Made by a program: the position numbers and the translations under genes
Shown here: positions 18,703 to 20,060 of the stretch, piece after piece
How the letters are laid out: every line of letters starts with the position of its first letter
How positions within the stretch are numbered: the first letter of the stretch is position 1
Notes under the pieces: generated by a model
What the model saw: the letters and a program-made list of their open reading frames with translations, nothing else
Told to the model about the DNA's origin: nothing
Databases searched by the model: none
NCBI GenBank assembly: GCA_000787465.1
Contig: JSYX01000628.1
Coordinates: 1-20,060, forward strand
Direction: 5' to 3'
Length of the DNA: 20,060 nucleotides
DNA from: Thermomucor indicae-seudaticae
Taxonomy: Eukaryota; Mucoromycota; Mucoromycetes; Mucorales; Lichtheimiaceae

Positions 18703-19717
18703 GTTCCACCCAAAACGAAAGTTGTATAACGGCCTTGAGACTGGGCTTGAAATGATATGATGGTCCTTTTATCATATGGGCTTGACCGTTTAAGCTTAAA
18801 TATGCTTGCTTCATAGATTATGCAAGGTAATACAGCTATCAATCAAGCCGCAATGACAAACGAAGGGCAAGTTGGTGCTGCTCCATCCTCATTAGTTTTC
18901 ATGGGTCATATTACGGGCGGGCGGGCGGTGCGTAACATGATGATGTTACAAATCATGAAGTCCTCCCGACTAGGCAAGTTAGGAATAATTTGCTTAGCGC
19001 CAAAGTAGTACTGTTTATTTTCACAGCATCAAACGATGTCTACCTAGCAGCATGTATAATCTTCTCGCTATTGCTGAACTACGCCTAGGTTATTATTCGC
19101 TTAAATTCGTCATGGTCCGGAAAAGAAAGCCTGTAGCTAGTGTTCGCCGTTGCGAACATTGGTCTTGTGTGACAAACCTATGCTGAACGTTCTCCAGGAT
19201 CCTATGTATCCGTTAACGAAGATCTCAGAAGCAGGAACTCTGAAGATGATGTGATTTCTTCCTTCGTATTTGTCCTTTAGCCAATAGCGCGTTAATTGTT
19301 TAGCACATCCGAGAGTATTAGATTTACTGATAGTTACTAGTGTAGCCTTGAAGGCGATACAACATTACCAAATCACTGCTTATTCTGTACGACAAACGAA
19401 CAGCAAACGATCTCCGGTTAATCATTGTGAGCTTCCTGCGCGACGCATGAATGAGCTTTAGGTTAATGGGATTAGCCGCACCATCTTAAATTCGCCCTTG
19501 GCAAGACAGAGCCATTTACTGAACACCGTACAGTTTTGGCGATAAAATAAATTCACCCGAACCGAATTGGACACGAGTTCGGTCTTTTTGATTTCCGTTC
19601 CCACTCTCGCATGTGTTAAAGCGTTCATGGGTGTAACAGGTAAATCACTGAGCGATAAAAATAAGCTGATCCTCTTCCTCGTCGCCCGCACCCCTTTTCC
19701 TTCTTTTTCCATTCATC
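18703..19717. promoter_or_regulatory. Divergent intergenic region between the reductase and the P450 gene
   Basis: About 1 kb with no recognisable gene; it should contain both promoters. Visible items are a short inverted repeat ATGATA/TATCAT (18752-18757 and 18770-18775) about 50 bp before the reductase start, and three tandem GGGC units at about 18915-18927. The last 50 bp before the P450 start are pyrimidine-rich. Confidence 0.5.
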
Positions 19718-20060
19718 ATGGCACTTTCTTCTCTGCAGATCACGCTACCAGCAACTCTCGATTCGCCGTTCGAGAGTCTGACGCGCCTTTGCGCAAAGCA
19801 CGTTTTGCCGTATTTGAGCACGCGCAAGGGCCAAGTGGCGGCTATTTCTTCAGCCGTAGCCCTCACTGTGCTTTACTTGGCCTTTGACCGCATAACAAGG
19901 CCGCCGCGAGCTCTTCGCTATATCCCGCATGTCAGTTACTTTTCGTTTATAAGCGACATGGTGAAACGCAAGCCATTCAGCCAAATCGCTGACAGAAACG
20001 CGATTCCTATCATTAAACAAGGTCACGACATTTATCTGGTAATATATATATATATATATA
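19718..20060 (+). CDS. Cytochrome P450, N-terminal exon (gene continues beyond the window)
   Basis: From ATG 19718 the frame gives 107 residues ending in HDIYL at 20038, then a GT donor (20039) that enters a TA repeat. Residues 39-56 (QVAAISSAVALTVLYLAF) form a membrane anchor. They are followed by the P450-type linker RITRPPRALRYIP (58-70) and VSYFSFISDMVKRK, then a segment ending IPIIKQGHDIYL. This order and wording fit the N-termini of microsomal P450s of Mucoromycota (CYP509-like in my recollection). The haem-binding Cys, K helix and I helix are outside the window, so substrate and clan are unknown. It is divergent from the reductase gene. The family call is moderately sure because only the anchor and the first beta region are visible. 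Confidence 0.65.
   Translation, partial: MALSSLQITLPATLDSPFESLTRLCAKHVLPYLSTRKGQVAAISSAVALTVLYLAFDRITRPPRALRYIPHVSYFSFISDMVKRKPFSQIADRNAIPIIKQGHDIYLVIYIYIY
20042..20060. repeat. (AT)n microsatellite inside the first P450 intron
   Basis: An uninterrupted alternating AT tract of at least 19 bp reaches the window edge, starting two bases after the GT donor dinucleotide at 20039-20040. Confidence 0.9.

Noticed and set aside
1..20060. CRISPR arrays, bacterial operons or riboswitches
   Set aside because: No regularly spaced repeats are seen, and the intron-rich genes show this is eukaryotic nuclear DNA.

Overview
The window looks like nuclear DNA of an early-diverging filamentous fungus, most likely Mucoromycota (Mucorales-like). 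The reasons are: many compact spliceosomal introns (mostly 54-75 nt, GT-AG with CTAA/CTGA-type branch sequences); a mix of typical fungal housekeeping genes (COX19, RTC3-like, 3-ketosphinganine reductase, DUF1640 and KHE1-type mitochondrial proteins); a cytochrome P450 N-terminus that reads like zygomycete P450s; and decayed Fanzor/TnpB-like and Tc1/mariner-like transposon sequence. The organism call is inference. The exon models come from reading frames, splice consensus and recalled family motifs.

Layout. 1-1226 is transposon debris: the 3' end of a Fanzor/TnpB-like gene (1-198), then a complete-ended but internally deleted mariner-like element (263-1226) with perfect 31-bp terminal inverted repeats and a TA target duplication. 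1227-3192 has no confident gene but holds protein-like segments on the minus strand that may be a decayed gene. 3193-4224 (+) is a six-exon DUF1640/CCDC90 mitochondrial coiled-coil gene. 5174-6611 (+) is a nine-exon mitochondrial enoyl-CoA hydratase. It converges on 6741-8373 (-), a secreted protein with two fasciclin domains and large Asn/Ser/Gly-rich insertions.

9442-14719 carries three minus-strand genes: an RGS-domain protein (9442-10188), a class I cyclic-nucleotide phosphodiesterase (11151-12985), and an intronless coiled-coil protein of unknown function (13439-14719). The first two both belong to G-protein/cAMP signalling.

15189-20060 is gene-dense. It holds a KHE1-family mitochondrial inner-membrane protein (+), an RTC3/SBDS-domain protein (-), COX19 (+), the sphingolipid enzyme 3-ketodihydrosphingosine reductase (-), and the first exon of a cytochrome P450 (+) that runs off the window. 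RTC3 and COX19 share a 170-bp divergent promoter containing a perfect 8-bp palindrome. COX19 and the reductase converge with only 24 bp between their stop codons.

Several genes serve mitochondria (DUF1640, enoyl-CoA hydratase, KHE1, COX19), but the order is that of an ordinary eukaryotic chromosome, not an operon. The points most worth a second look are a 20-nt gap in the fasciclin gene (micro-intron or frameshift), a GC-AG intron in the reductase, a serine in place of the purine-binding glutamine of the phosphodiesterase, a stop-free 66-nt intron in COX19, and the unexplained 2000-3190 stretch. I found no clearly new biological system.
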